Positions 36,464 through 45,914 of a stretch of DNA of 64,000 bases are shown here, one piece after another; positions within the stretch are counted from its first letter, which is position 1, and every line of letters starts with the position of its first letter. Both the position numbers and the translations under genes were made by a program. This DNA is from Echinicola marina. GTDB lineage: Bacteria > Bacteroidota > Bacteroidia > Cytophagales > Cyclobacteriaceae. The stretch is taken from assembly GCF_020463795.1 (NCBI RefSeq), contig NZ_CP080025.1:1615001-1679000 (forward strand), in the 5' to 3' direction. The notes beneath the pieces are model-generated. The model had not been told where the DNA came from. It made no database searches and saw only the letters and a list, made by a program, of their open reading frames with translations.

Positions 36464-37984
36464 ATGGACGTACTGAATACTTTTATGACCTGGATCTTCA
36501 AGATCCGTATAGGTCAGATTGATAACTTCAAAGAAAATCCCATTGAAGTTCAACAGGATATATTTTTCGATCTTATTAAAACAGCAAGAAAAACCCAGTT
36601 TGGAAAGAAATATGGGTTTTCGGATATCAAATCACATAGGGATTTTGCCAATAATGTCCCTGTTCATAATTATGAGCAAATGCAGCCTTATATTGAGCAG
36701 ACAATGCGGGGCGAACAAAATGTCATTTGGCCAACAGAGATCACCTGGTTTTCCAAGTCATCCGGGACTACAGGGAGTAGAAGTAAGTTTATCCCGGTTT
36801 CACAGGAATCTTTAGAGGACTGCCACTTTAAGGGAGGTAAGGATATGCTTTCATTGTATGTGAATAATTATCCTGAGAGCAAACTTTTTTCCGGCAAGAG
36901 CTTAGCCATAGGGGGCAGCCACCAGGTGAATAGCTTTGATGCAAATAAAAATAGCCATTATGGGGACATCTCCGCGGTTATTATGAGAAACCTGCCTGTT
37001 TGGGCCCAGCTGGCAAGGACACCAAGTCTGGAAACCGCCCTGATGAGTGAATGGGAAGAGAAAATAGAACGGATGGCTTATGAGACCATGAAAGAGAACG
37101 TGGTCAGTATTTCTGGAGTGCCAACTTGGACCATTGTGCTCTTAGAGAGAATAATGGAAATTACAGGTTCAAAAAATATTCTGGAGGTGTGGCCAAATTT
37201 GGAAGTGTTTTTTCATGGAGCGGTTGCTTTTGGACCTTACAGAAGGTTGTTCCAAGAACTTATTCCATCCAATGGGATGCGCTATATGGAAACTTACAAT
37301 GCTTCAGAAGGCTTTTTTGGTATCCAAGATCAAAAGAATTCTGATGAATTACTCCTGATGTTGGATTATGGGATTTATTATGAATTCATCCCAATGGAAG
37401 AATGGGATGCTGAGAATCCCAAAGTCATTCCCTTAGAAGAAGTAGAGCTTGGGAAAAATTATGCCTTATTGATCAGTACCAATGGAGGACTTTGGCGCTA
37501 TAAGATTGGAGATACGGTTAAATTTACTTCTACTAGTCCCTACAGGATAAAAATATCGGGCAGGACCAAGCATTTTATCAATGCTTTTGGAGAGGAGGTA
37601 ATTGTGGAAAATGCTGAAAAGGCCATAGAAGAAGCATGCAAAGCTACAGATGCTACCATTGTAAATTTTACAGCGGCACCGGTATATTTTGAAGGGGCAG
37701 GAAGCAAGGGGGCACATGAATGGGTGATCGAATTCAGTAAGATGCCTGATGATGAAGATTTGTTTAAAGAAAAGCTGGATGCTACGCTCAGGGAAATTAA
37801 TTCCGATTATGATGCCAAGCGGTATAAAGATTTGGCGTTGGACAAACCTAAAATCCACTTTGCCCAACATGGCTTATTTGAAAAATGGATGAAGTCGAGA
37901 GGTAAGTTAGGTGGTCAAAACAAGGTGCCCCGACTAGCGAATAATCGGGAGTATATTGATGGGATTTTGAAATTAAAGGATTAA
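36464..37984 (+). CDS. GH3-family acyl-acid amido synthetase-like protein
   Basis: A 506-residue protein of the plant auxin-responsive GH3 family. The nucleotide-binding motif SSGTTGSRSKFIPVS lies near residue 100. TYNASEGFFGIQDQ and LLISTNGGLWRYKIGDTVKFTS (ends given) match the adenylation core. The C-terminal GRTKHFINAFGEE motif precedes the small mobile domain. Plant members adenylate acyl acids and join them to amino acids; bacterial members have no known substrate. Close spacing after lptB suggests a link to envelope lipid or polymer work, though this is inference. It ends at the shared terminator 38008-38048. Confidence 0.88.
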   Translation: MDVLNTFMTWIFKIRIGQIDNFKENPIEVQQDIFFDLIKTARKTQFGKKYGFSDIKSHRDFANNVPVHNYEQMQPYIEQTMRGEQNVIWPTEITWFSKSSGTTGSRSKFIPVSQESLEDCHFKGGKDMLSLYVNNYPESKLFSGKSLAIGGSHQVNSFDANKNSHYGDISAVIMRNLPVWAQLARTPSLETALMSEWEEKIERMAYETMKENVVSISGVPTWTIVLLERIMEITGSKNILEVWPNLEVFFHGAVAFGPYRRLFQELIPSNGMRYMETYNASEGFFGIQDQKNSDELLLMLDYGIYYEFIPMEEWDAENPKVIPLEEVELGKNYALLISTNGGLWRYKIGDTVKFTSTSPYRIKISGRTKHFINAFGEEVIVENAEKAIEEACKATDATIVNFTAAPVYFEGAGSKGAHEWVIEFSKMPDDEDLFKEKLDATLREINSDYDAKRYKDLALDKPKIHFAQHGLFEKWMKSRGKLGGQNKVPRLANNREYIDGILKLKD

Positions 37985-38007
37985 TCCAATCTCTTCGGTA
38001 TAAACAT

Positions 38008-38048
38008 AAAAAAGCCTCCTAATGACTGATAAGAATTAGGAGGCTTTT
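38008..38048. terminator. Bidirectional terminator between the GH3 and nuclease genes
   Basis: A perfect 14-bp stem, AAAAGCCTCCTAAT (38010-38023) with ATTAGGAGGCTTTT (38035-38048), between convergent genes. T-rich sequence flanks both sides. Confidence 0.88.
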
Positions 38049-38064
38049 AGCTTTTTTGAATAAA

Positions 38065-38835
38065 TTATCCGTAAATATCATTTAGGATTCCAGCCAGGCG
38101 GATTCCGCCCGTCAAGAGTTGATTTTCTATGATAGGAAAGTATTTATAATCGTATTCATAGGACAGTTTCTTATTCTCGGGAAGATCATAAACATATTTC
38201 CTAAGTGAAACGGCTTCCTTCAGCCAGTCTTCAATGGGATCAGCTTGGAGCTTTTTGATTTTATCTTTATTTGCCCTGTTGTTCAGATGCTGGGCCAATT
38301 CTGTATAGCTCAAGTGCTGCCTTTCTATCATTTTTGTATCCCACACCGTATGAAGGTTGGTCTTTTGGTTGAAATAATAAACATCCAGCTTATTGCCACC
38401 CATGTCTTCTCCAGTTCCCACATGCAGTGGTTGGTGCAGGTCACCTACAATATGAATTAGCATTTTCAGGTTTTCCTGTTTTTTCGAAAGAGACAAGGGC
38501 TGGTTTTTCAATTCATCGATCAGCCTTAGCAAGGTTTGATAGGCATCTCCGCGATCATCCTGAATTTCCGGTTCATATCCTTTTCCTTCATGTATGGTAA
38601 GGAAATGCCATGAATAGGCATAATCATAAGCCCTGTCTGAGCGGATTTGGTCCATCCAATTGGCCATCATAGGAATGGATTCATTTTGCAAAATCTCAGC
38701 AATATTCCTTTTAGCCTTTTTGCTCAGGTGCCAAGCGGCTATTTGGCCGACCACCCTGTGGCCATTTTGTCCCCATCCAAAGGACTGGAAAATAATTACC
38801 GTACTCAAAAAAAGTGCTGCAATACTCTTCTTCAT
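38065..38835 (-). CDS. S1/P1-family secreted nuclease
   Basis: A 256-residue zinc nuclease. A signal peptide of about 20 residues (to QSFG) leaves a mature protein starting with Trp, the first zinc ligand in P1-type enzymes (WGQNGHRVVGQIAAWHL). Further ligands lie in MANWMDQIRSD, SWHFLTI, MLIHIVGDLHQPLHVG and GNKLDVYYF, then HTVWDTKMIE. It cleaves single-stranded nucleic acids, likely outside or in the periplasm for nucleotide salvage. It is a single minus-strand gene convergent with GH3. Confidence 0.92.
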   Translation of the reverse strand: MKKSIAALFLSTVIIFQSFGWGQNGHRVVGQIAAWHLSKKAKRNIAEILQNESIPMMANWMDQIRSDRAYDYAYSWHFLTIHEGKGYEPEIQDDRGDAYQTLLRLIDELKNQPLSLSKKQENLKMLIHIVGDLHQPLHVGTGEDMGGNKLDVYYFNQKTNLHTVWDTKMIERQHLSYTELAQHLNNRANKDKIKKLQADPIEDWLKEAVSLRKYVYDLPENKKLSYEYDYKYFPIIENQLLTGGIRLAGILNDIYG

Positions 38836-38888
38836 ATTAGTAATCTGTTTAAAAATAAATTGCCTGCAGGTATAGTCAAAAGACTTGA

Positions 38889-40079
38889 CTAGCCTTTGGC
38901 GAGTTCATTGATAGCTATCCAAGCCATTAATCCCGCTCCTACTTCTAGGGCACTTTCATCTATATCAAAGGTAGGTGTGTGCACCCCGCTTGTGATTCCT
39001 TTTTCTTCATTTCTAATACCAAGCCGGTAAAAACAACCATCCATTTCTTGAGTGTAATAGGAAAAATCTTCCGCAGCCATCCATATATCCAGGTCTTCTA
39101 CATTCTCTTCCCCTAGGTATTCTTGAGCAGCTTTATGTGCCCTATCTGTGAGCTCAGGTGCATTTTTTAGGAAAGGATACCCCTTACGTACTTCAAAGTC
39201 TACGGATCCTCCCATGCCTTCAGCCAGTCCTTCCGCGATTTTCACCATTTTTTTGTGTGCCTCTGCCCTCCATTCTTCATTTAAGGTTCTGAATGTACCT
39301 TGGATCTTTACTTCATTAGGGATGATATTGGTGGCCCCAAGTGCCTCAATATGCCCAAAGGAAAGCACCGTAGGAATCTTTGGATTGGCATTACGGCTGA
39401 CTACCTGCTGTAATGCTACGATGATATGAGAAGCAATAAGTATAGGGTCTACCAAAGTTTCTGGCATGGCACCATGACCGCCTTTCCCCTTTACAGTGAG
39501 GTAAAGTTCATCGGCACTGGCCATGTACATTCCTTTACGGAAGCCTACTTTCCCCGCATCGATCAATGGCATCACATGCTGGCCTACAATAGCCTCCGGC
39601 TTTGGATTCTCTAGGGCTTTGTCCTTGATCATCAAAGAAGCGCCCCCTGGGATTTTTTCTTCTCCAGGTTGGAAAATCAATTTGATGGTGCCTTCAAACT
39701 CATCTTTTAGCCCATTAAGAATTTTGGCTGCTCCCAATAAGGAAGCGGTGTGGACATCATGCCCACAGGCATGCATCACTCCTTGATTAGTAGACTTATA
39801 AGGTACATCATTCTGTTCTACTATGGGGAGTGCATCCATGTCTGCCCTTAAGGCGATGATCTTTTTAGAAGGGTTTTTACCTTCAATAAGTGCTACCAGT
39901 CCTGTATCGGCCTTTTTTTCAATAGATGTAATCCCCATTTCTTTCAATTGAGCGGCTACAAAAGCACTGGTTTTGTATTCCTCAAAAGAAAGCTCGGGAT
40001 GGGCGTGAATATGTCTTCTGTTTTGGGTGATCTGGTCAAGGTATTCCCCTGCCAGGGCCTTCACTTTATCTTTTAGCAT
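38889..40079 (-). CDS. M20-family amidohydrolase (N-acyl-amino-acid hydrolase type)
   Basis: A 396-residue cytoplasmic metalloenzyme. MHACGHDVHTASLLGAAK near residue 103 holds metal-binding Cys/His; QPGEEKIPGGASLMI near 138 holds the catalytic Glu; EDFSYYTQEMDGCFYRLG near 345 closes the site. The dimerisation lid lies between residues about 185 and 300. Family members cleave N-acetyl or N-acyl amino acids and peptides such as hippurate. It is preceded by the SPOR-like lipoprotein gene by two bases, likely in one transcript with secA. Confidence 0.9.
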   Translation of the reverse strand: MLKDKVKALAGEYLDQITQNRRHIHAHPELSFEEYKTSAFVAAQLKEMGITSIEKKADTGLVALIEGKNPSKKIIALRADMDALPIVEQNDVPYKSTNQGVMHACGHDVHTASLLGAAKILNGLKDEFEGTIKLIFQPGEEKIPGGASLMIKDKALENPKPEAIVGQHVMPLIDAGKVGFRKGMYMASADELYLTVKGKGGHGAMPETLVDPILIASHIIVALQQVVSRNANPKIPTVLSFGHIEALGATNIIPNEVKIQGTFRTLNEEWRAEAHKKMVKIAEGLAEGMGGSVDFEVRKGYPFLKNAPELTDRAHKAAQEYLGEENVEDLDIWMAAEDFSYYTQEMDGCFYRLGIRNEEKGITSGVHTPTFDIDESALEVGAGLMAWIAINELAKG

Positions 40080-40081
40080 GC

Positions 40082-40633
40082 TTAAATATCTTCTCCTTCT
40101 ATAATTTCTTCTTCTTCCTCTGGTGCTTTACCGAATCGTTGTCTAATGATTCTGGCTGAAGGGAAGTCTTTTTTAATCGTGTGAAACAAAGACTGAGCTT
40201 CTATTCTATAAATATATTGTCCCACTTTTACCAAGTATCTCGGCTGTTCATATTCCATTTCAGCTTTGATTTCACTGGGTAGGGTATTGTAAAGATCATT
40301 TCTTACGCTGAAAGCCTGGTCCCTGTCAATACCACTATACACTAAAATGGTGAAGCCATTATAGGTTCCTCTTTCCTCATTTTCAATAGAAAAACTGTTT
40401 AGTGCTTGTTTGAGGTCAGCGTCCACAGGTTCGCCCGCCTCAGCACTGACAGGACCGTTATTTTCTGGCACTATACTGCTTTCCTGCGGTAGGTCAGGGT
40501 ATGTGATTCGGCTATGACTGAGGTCTTCCTGGTAGTTGTTATAGGCAGCTGCAGATCTACTGATCTTACTGCCTCCCGCACAGCCTGCAAGGAAAACTAT
40601 TGAAATCAAAAGGGAAAAAGCTTGCTTTGTCAT
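40082..40633 (-). CDS. SPOR-like lipoprotein
   Basis: A 183-residue lipoprotein with lipobox LAGC at its N-terminus. The middle is low in hydrophobic residues. The C-terminal residues about 85-160 (YNGFTILVYSGIDRDQAFSVRNDLY, ends given, then RYLVKVGQYIYRIEAQSLFHTIKKD) resemble a SPOR-type repeat that binds denuded peptidoglycan. It ends in an acidic tail. It lies 7 bases after secA. The exact role is unknown. Confidence 0.7.
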   Translation of the reverse strand: MTKQAFSLLISIVFLAGCAGGSKISRSAAAYNNYQEDLSHSRITYPDLPQESSIVPENNGPVSAEAGEPVDADLKQALNSFSIENEERGTYNGFTILVYSGIDRDQAFSVRNDLYNTLPSEIKAEMEYEQPRYLVKVGQYIYRIEAQSLFHTIKKDFPSARIIRQRFGKAPEEEEEIIEGEDI

Positions 40634-40640
40634 GATGTTT

Positions 40641-43600
40641 TTAATCTTCTATAACAATACACTTGCCAGAAATGATGTCTTGTTCAACACTTTTGTATTT
40701 AACGTCCTTTTTGACATTTCCATCAGGATATTGGACAGAGACACGATCATTTCTACCATAGGCTTTTTCTGATTTCCTTGGGGCAACAGCTTGTCTTTGA
40801 GCGCCGCGGTTGGCTGCTACGGCTGCAGCAGCTGCCCTGTTGGCATGTGGATTCAAAGAACTGCTGGCATCCTCTTTAGAAGCCTGTACCGCTGGTTCTG
40901 GTTGACGCTGAGCTTGGGCAGCTTTCACTTGGTCAGGATTTTGCTGTGGCAATTCTGCCTTGGCCAAGAAAGAAATGATATCTTCATTCAATTTGCCTAC
41001 AAAACGTTTGAACATCTCGAATGCTTCGAATTTGTAGATCAATAATGGATCTTTTTGTTCGTAAACAGCATTTTGTACAGATTGCTTAAGGTCGTCCATG
41101 TCCCTTAAGTGTTCTTTCCAGTTTTGGTCGATAATGGCCAAGGTTACATTTTTCTCCAAGGCCCTGATCAAATCCCTACCTTCATTAGCAAGGGTAGATT
41201 CCAAATTGATCACCACACCAATTTGCTTGATGCCATCAGTAATTGGCACCATGATTTCCTTCACGGTTGCCCCTCTATTCTCATAGACATCCTTCAGTAC
41301 TGGCATGGCACGTTCAAGGACCCTTTGGTTTTTGGTCACATAGTTCTGGTAAGAAGCATCAAAGAGTTCTTGTGTCAGAACAGCTAGATCTTTGGATTTA
41401 ATATCCTCTTCACTGAATTTATGATCTATGCCCAGAGAGCTATAGATATTCATTCTTAGGTTTTCGATATCCTCAGTAGACTTGGCCATTTCGATGATTC
41501 CCTCGCAGACATCATACATGATATTCAAGATATCCAGCTCAAGTCTCTCGCCCATCAAGGCGTTTTTCCTACGTTTGTAAACGACCTCTCTCTGGGAGTT
41601 CATCACATCATCGTACTCCAGCAATCGCTTACGCACACCAAAGTTGTTTTCTTCTACTTTTCTTTGGGCACGTTCGATGGACTTGGAAATCATGGAATGC
41701 TGGATCACCTCACCTTCTTCAAGGCCCATGCGATCCATCAGCTTGGCAATACGCTCAGAGCCAAATAGACGCATCAAGTTATCTTCTAGGGAAACAAAGA
41801 ATTGGGAAGAACCCACATCCCCTTGACGACCTGCACGACCTCTCAACTGTCTGTCGACCCTTCTGGATTCGTGACGCTCTGTACCGATGATGGCCAAACC
41901 TCCGGCTTTCTTGGACTCTGGTGTCAATTTAATATCGGTACCACGACCCGCCATGTTGGTGGCAATGGTGACTGTTCCTGGCTTACCTGCTTCCGCAACT
42001 ACTTCCGCTTCCTTGGCGTGTTGCTTGGCATTCAATACCTGATGCTTGATCTTTTTCAAAGTCAGCATTCTGCTGAGTACTTCGGAAATTTCAACCGAAG
42101 TGGTACCCACTAGCACTGGCCTTCCTGCATCAGTCAGTTCATTGATTTCATCCACGACTGCATTGAACTTCTCACGGACAGTTTTGTAGACTTTGTCATC
42201 CCTGTCATCCCGCTGTATAGGTTTATTGGTAGGGATAACGACTACGTCCAGTTTATAGATTTCCCAGAATTCACCAGCTTCTGTCTCCGCTGTACCGGTC
42301 ATACCGGACAACTTATGGTACATTCTGAAATAGTTCTGCAAGGTAATGGTGGCATAGGTCTGTGTAGCATCTTCTACTTTCACATTTTCCTTTGCTTCTA
42401 TGGCTTGGTGAAGTCCATCAGAATATCTTCTGCCTTCCATCACACGACCCGTTTGTTCATCGACGATTTTTACCTTACCGTCTACCAAGATATACTCGGT
42501 GTCCTTTTCGAACATACAGTAAGCCTTCAATAGTTGGTTTACTGTGTGGATCCTTTGGGCCTTTACACCATAATCCTTGATGATTTCTTCCTTGCGGATC
42601 AACTTCTCTTTGTCATCCAAGCTTTCATCCTTTTCCATTTCGGCAATTTCAGTACCAATGTCCGGAAGGATAAAGAAGTTGGTATCTTCATTTTTCTTGG
42701 TGATTACCTCGATCCCATTATCGGTTAGGTCCACAGTATTGGACTTTTCTTCAATGGTAAATAAAAGCGGTTCGTCCGCCTCTGGCATCATCCTTTTATT
42801 ATCCTGAAGGTAGTAATTTTCTGTTTTTTGAAGGATTACCCTGATTCCTGGCTCAGAAAGGTATTTGATCAAAGGCTTGTACTTAGGCATACCTCGGTAA
42901 GCTCTGAACAATGCTAGCCCTCCTTCTTTTTGGTTGCCTGCAGCGATCAGTTTCTTGCCTTCAGTAAGGTAACCTTGAATCAGTTTTCTTTGCTCGTCCA
43001 CTAGGGTCGCAACCCTAGGTTTCATATCATAAAATTCGTGCTCGTCTCCTCTTGGAATTGGTCCTGAGATGATCAATGGCGTTCTGGCATCATCAATCAA
43101 TACTGAATCGACCTCATCAATCATGGCAAAGTGGTGTCTGCCCTGAACCAGGTCATTGGCTTCCCTGGACATATTGTCCCTTAGGTAGTCAAAGCCGAAT
43201 TCATTATTGGTACCATAAACGATATCGGAATTATAAGCTTTTCTCCTTCCTGCAGAGTTAGGCTGGTATTTGTCGATACAATCTACAGTAAGGCCATGGA
43301 ATTCGAATAATGGTGCATTCCACTCACTATCCCTTTTAGCCAAGTAGTCATTGACTGTTACAACGTGTACTCCACGTCCGGCCAAGGCATTAAGATATGA
43401 AGGTAGGGTAGATACTAAAGTTTTACCTTCCCCAGTGGCCATTTCCGAGATCTTGCCTTTGTGAAGTACCATACCACCAATCAGCTGTACATCATAGTGA
43501 AGCATGTCCCAGGTAATCTCTGTACCAGCAGCCATCCATTTGTTGTGCCAGATGGCTTCATCACCGTTGATTTCTACATTGTCTTTTCTAGCGGCGAGTT

Positions 43601-44024
43601 CACGGTCATAATCATTGGCCTTAACCACAATTTTACCATTTTCCTTGAACCTTCTAGCGGTTTCCTTAACAACAGCAAAAGCCTTGGGAAGCACTTTTTC
43701 TAGTACTACTTCCAAGGCCTCGTTACGATCTTTTTCTATCCCATCAATTTGGTTGAAAAGGGCATCCTTTTCATGAACCTTATCTGGAGCCAAAGCATCA
43801 ATTTCTGTTTTCAAAGAAGCAATGTTGTCATCGAAGGATTTTAACTCCGAATTGATCACTTCTTTGATCTCGATGGTTTTTGCCCTTAATTCTTCGTCAG
43901 TAATGGATGAGAGCTGCTTGAATTCAGCATTGATCTTATCCACTATTGGGAGCAATTCTTTTATATCACGATCTGACTTGGTTCCGAAGATTTTGGCCAG
44001 ACCTTTAGCAATAGCGTCTAACAT
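40641..44024 (-). CDS. secA: Preprotein translocase ATPase SecA
   Basis: A 1127-residue motor that pushes unfolded preproteins through SecYEG. The N-terminal nucleotide-binding domain has MATGEGKTLVSTLP (Walker A) and the DEVDSVLIDDARTPL (Walker B) region. GRAGRQGDVGSSQFFVS is the helicase motif VI. There are insertions near residues 330-450 that are usual in Bacteroidota. The C-terminus is an alanine-rich linker ending in KCIVIED and lacks the CxCx8CH zinc finger of E. coli SecA. It heads a unit with the SPOR-like lipoprotein and M20 genes. Confidence 0.96.
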   Translation of the reverse strand: MLDAIAKGLAKIFGTKSDRDIKELLPIVDKINAEFKQLSSITDEELRAKTIEIKEVINSELKSFDDNIASLKTEIDALAPDKVHEKDALFNQIDGIEKDRNEALEVVLEKVLPKAFAVVKETARRFKENGKIVVKANDYDRELAARKDNVEINGDEAIWHNKWMAAGTEITWDMLHYDVQLIGGMVLHKGKISEMATGEGKTLVSTLPSYLNALAGRGVHVVTVNDYLAKRDSEWNAPLFEFHGLTVDCIDKYQPNSAGRRKAYNSDIVYGTNNEFGFDYLRDNMSREANDLVQGRHHFAMIDEVDSVLIDDARTPLIISGPIPRGDEHEFYDMKPRVATLVDEQRKLIQGYLTEGKKLIAAGNQKEGGLALFRAYRGMPKYKPLIKYLSEPGIRVILQKTENYYLQDNKRMMPEADEPLLFTIEEKSNTVDLTDNGIEVITKKNEDTNFFILPDIGTEIAEMEKDESLDDKEKLIRKEEIIKDYGVKAQRIHTVNQLLKAYCMFEKDTEYILVDGKVKIVDEQTGRVMEGRRYSDGLHQAIEAKENVKVEDATQTYATITLQNYFRMYHKLSGMTGTAETEAGEFWEIYKLDVVVIPTNKPIQRDDRDDKVYKTVREKFNAVVDEINELTDAGRPVLVGTTSVEISEVLSRMLTLKKIKHQVLNAKQHAKEAEVVAEAGKPGTVTIATNMAGRGTDIKLTPESKKAGGLAIIGTERHESRRVDRQLRGRAGRQGDVGSSQFFVSLEDNLMRLFGSERIAKLMDRMGLEEGEVIQHSMISKSIERAQRKVEENNFGVRKRLLEYDDVMNSQREVVYKRRKNALMGERLELDILNIMYDVCEGIIEMAKSTEDIENLRMNIYSSLGIDHKFSEEDIKSKDLAVLTQELFDASYQNYVTKNQRVLERAMPVLKDVYENRGATVKEIMVPITDGIKQIGVVINLESTLANEGRDLIRALEKNVTLAIIDQNWKEHLRDMDDLKQSVQNAVYEQKDPLLIYKFEAFEMFKRFVGKLNEDIISFLAKAELPQQNPDQVKAAQAQRQPEPAVQASKEDASSSLNPHANRAAAAAVAANRGAQRQAVAPRKSEKAYGRNDRVSVQYPDGNVKKDVKYKSVEQDIISGKCIVIED

Positions 44025-44126
44025 ATTATATTGAAAATTGTAATAGCGTTTAAAATTACTTTCTTTTTGTTACAATCGGTAGTTTTTACCCGGCAATCAG
44101 GGATAAATTTGGATTGCGGTATTGGC

Positions 44127-44900
44127 TTATATTTTTACCTTTCCGCTGAAGACCTGCTCAGCGGGGCCAATTAATAAAATATCCTTGAAGCTGCCATCGG
44201 AGGAAGCCGTAAATTTGACGGCCAGATTGCCTCCCAAGGATTTGATTCGAACATGGTTGAGTTTGTTTTGCTGCCCGTACACCAAAGCACAAGCAGTCAC
44301 TCCAGTGCCACAGGAAAGGGTTTCATTTTCAACTCCACGTTCATAAGTTCTTACGAAAATTTCATCTTCAGAGATTGGAGAAATAAAATTCACATTAGTA
44401 CCATCAGGCTGGTAGGTTTTACTGTACCTGATTTCTGCTCCAGAATCCACAACCGGATAGGATGCCACATCGCTTACAAAACGAACATGGTGGGGCGAGC
44501 CAGTATTGACAAAATAATCCTGCTCAACTTTTGAGAGCTGATTTACCTCACTCATACCCAATTCTACCAAGCCATCAGCAATTCGTGCTTCATGTGGCCC
44601 ATCTATGGCAAGGAATTTGGTGTGTTCTTCCACGATGCCCAAGAATTTTGAAAAGGCTACTGCACACCTGGCTCCGTTGCCACACATGCTTTGAGAGCCA
44701 TCGGAGTTAAAGTATACCATTTCGAAATCAAAGCCTTTTTTGTTTCGGATTAGGATAAGACCATCTGCACCTATTCCGAATTTTCGGTCACAAAGCTGTC
44801 TGACCAGCTCAAGGTTTTGGGCATCAAATTGCTCTGATCGATCATCGATCATGACAAAGTCATTACCTGTTCCTTGATATTTATAAAATGATATTTCCAT
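44127..44900 (-). CDS. dapF: Diaminopimelate epimerase
   Basis: A 257-residue PLP-independent racemase making meso-diaminopimelate for lysine and peptidoglycan. The two active-site cysteines are in MCGNGARCAVAF (residue about 73) and ETLSCGTGVTACAL (about 208). QGTGNDFVMIDDR opens the protein. It lies 102 bases before the secA start on the same strand, and no terminator is visible between them. Confidence 0.95.
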   Translation of the reverse strand: MEISFYKYQGTGNDFVMIDDRSEQFDAQNLELVRQLCDRKFGIGADGLILIRNKKGFDFEMVYFNSDGSQSMCGNGARCAVAFSKFLGIVEEHTKFLAIDGPHEARIADGLVELGMSEVNQLSKVEQDYFVNTGSPHHVRFVSDVASYPVVDSGAEIRYSKTYQPDGTNVNFISPISEDEIFVRTYERGVENETLSCGTGVTACALVYGQQNKLNHVRIKSLGGNLAVKFTASSDGSFKDILLIGPAEQVFSGKVKI

Positions 44901-44990
44901 ATCCTTGTTTGAAGTATTTTAAAGTAAAATGACGGTTCAAAAACCAATCCATTCTAATATAGAATTACAAACATAACCAACTTGTCATTA

Positions 44991-45011
44991 ATTCGGACGC
45001 AATGTCCGAAT
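44991..45011. promoter_or_regulatory. Inverted repeat, candidate operator between dapF and the SOD gene
   Basis: Perfect 8-bp arms ATTCGGAC and GTCCGAAT with a 5-base centre. It lies 113 bases before the SOD ATG, in the divergent region. Confidence 0.45.
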
Positions 45012-45054
45012 AATGGTTTTATTTTAAAAGTGAAATACTTAACTTGCTTGGATT

Positions 45055-45071
45055 CAATAATGGAATTATTG
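45055..45071. promoter_or_regulatory. 17-bp inverted repeat, candidate operator upstream of the SOD gene
   Basis: Perfect 7-bp arms CAATAAT and ATTATTG around GGA. It lies just upstream of the near-consensus -7 box TATTTTCG at 45097-45104. Confidence 0.45.
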
Positions 45072-45123
45072 AGAAGAATAACCTAGAGTGTTAATCTATT
45101 TTCGAAATAAAATTTTATGTGTA

Positions 45124-45891
45124 ATGAAAAAAGTTTCATTTAATCCTTCTAGAAGGACTTTTATAACACAAAGTACTAAGGCCACTTTGGCAGTGGGCAT
45201 AGGAAGTAGTGCTATAGGATCTGCTTTCTTAACTGCTTGTGGCGCTGCTAAAGAAGAGGAGGAAGCTGTAAGTTTGAGTACAGGCTTTTCCCAAGCAGGT
45301 CTGAATTATGACTATGCAGCATTAGAGCCGAATATCGATGCCATGACCATGGAGATCCATTATACCAAACATGCTGCAGGTTATGCCAGAAAATTAAAGG
45401 CTGCCTGCGAAGCTGAAGGTGTGGATATGGAAAAACCATTGGAAGAAGTGTTGATGGGGATTTCTAAATTCAGTACTGCTATGAGAAATAATGGAGGCGG
45501 ACACTATAATCATGAGCTGTTTTGGAGTATCATGTCTCCAAATGGTGGAGGTAAAGCTTCTGGAGAGTTAGCTACTGCTATTGATGGGACGTTTGGAAGC
45601 TTTGATGGTATGGTAGAGGAATTTGAGGCGGCTGCCAAAGGGCGATTTGGTTCTGGATGGGCATGGCTGGTTCTAGATGAAAACAAAAAATTGCAAATTG
45701 GTTCTACCCCAAATCAGGATAATCCATTGATGGATGTGTCCGACTTTCAAGGCATTCCATTAATGGGAATAGATGTTTGGGAACATGCCTATTACCTGCA
45801 TTACCAAAACGAAAGAGGTAAGTATGTGTCAAACTGGTGGAATGTTGTGGATTGGTCAGTTGTGGAAAATCGCTACAATTCTGTCATTTAA
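45124..45891 (+). CDS. Superoxide dismutase (Fe/Mn) with Tat signal and lipobox
   Basis: A 255-residue enzyme; the ATG at 45124 gives a signal peptide, while an ATG at 45088 adds non-signal residues. NPSRRTFITQSTKATLAVG is a twin-arginine signal and LTAC is a lipobox, so it is probably a folded lipoprotein exported with its metal in place. The SOD metal ligands are kept: His in MEIHYTKHAA, His in GGHYNHELFWS, and Asp and His in MGIDVWEHAYYLHY. The usual second histidines in the first motif are Tyr and Ala here, as in some periplasmic forms. It detoxifies superoxide at the cell surface. A terminator follows. Confidence 0.9.
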   Translation: MKKVSFNPSRRTFITQSTKATLAVGIGSSAIGSAFLTACGAAKEEEEAVSLSTGFSQAGLNYDYAALEPNIDAMTMEIHYTKHAAGYARKLKAACEAEGVDMEKPLEEVLMGISKFSTAMRNNGGGHYNHELFWSIMSPNGGGKASGELATAIDGTFGSFDGMVEEFEAAAKGRFGSGWAWLVLDENKKLQIGSTPNQDNPLMDVSDFQGIPLMGIDVWEHAYYLHYQNERGKYVSNWWNVVDWSVVENRYNSVI

Positions 45892-45914
45892 TACACAGTA
45901 TAGGAGATTTTTGT

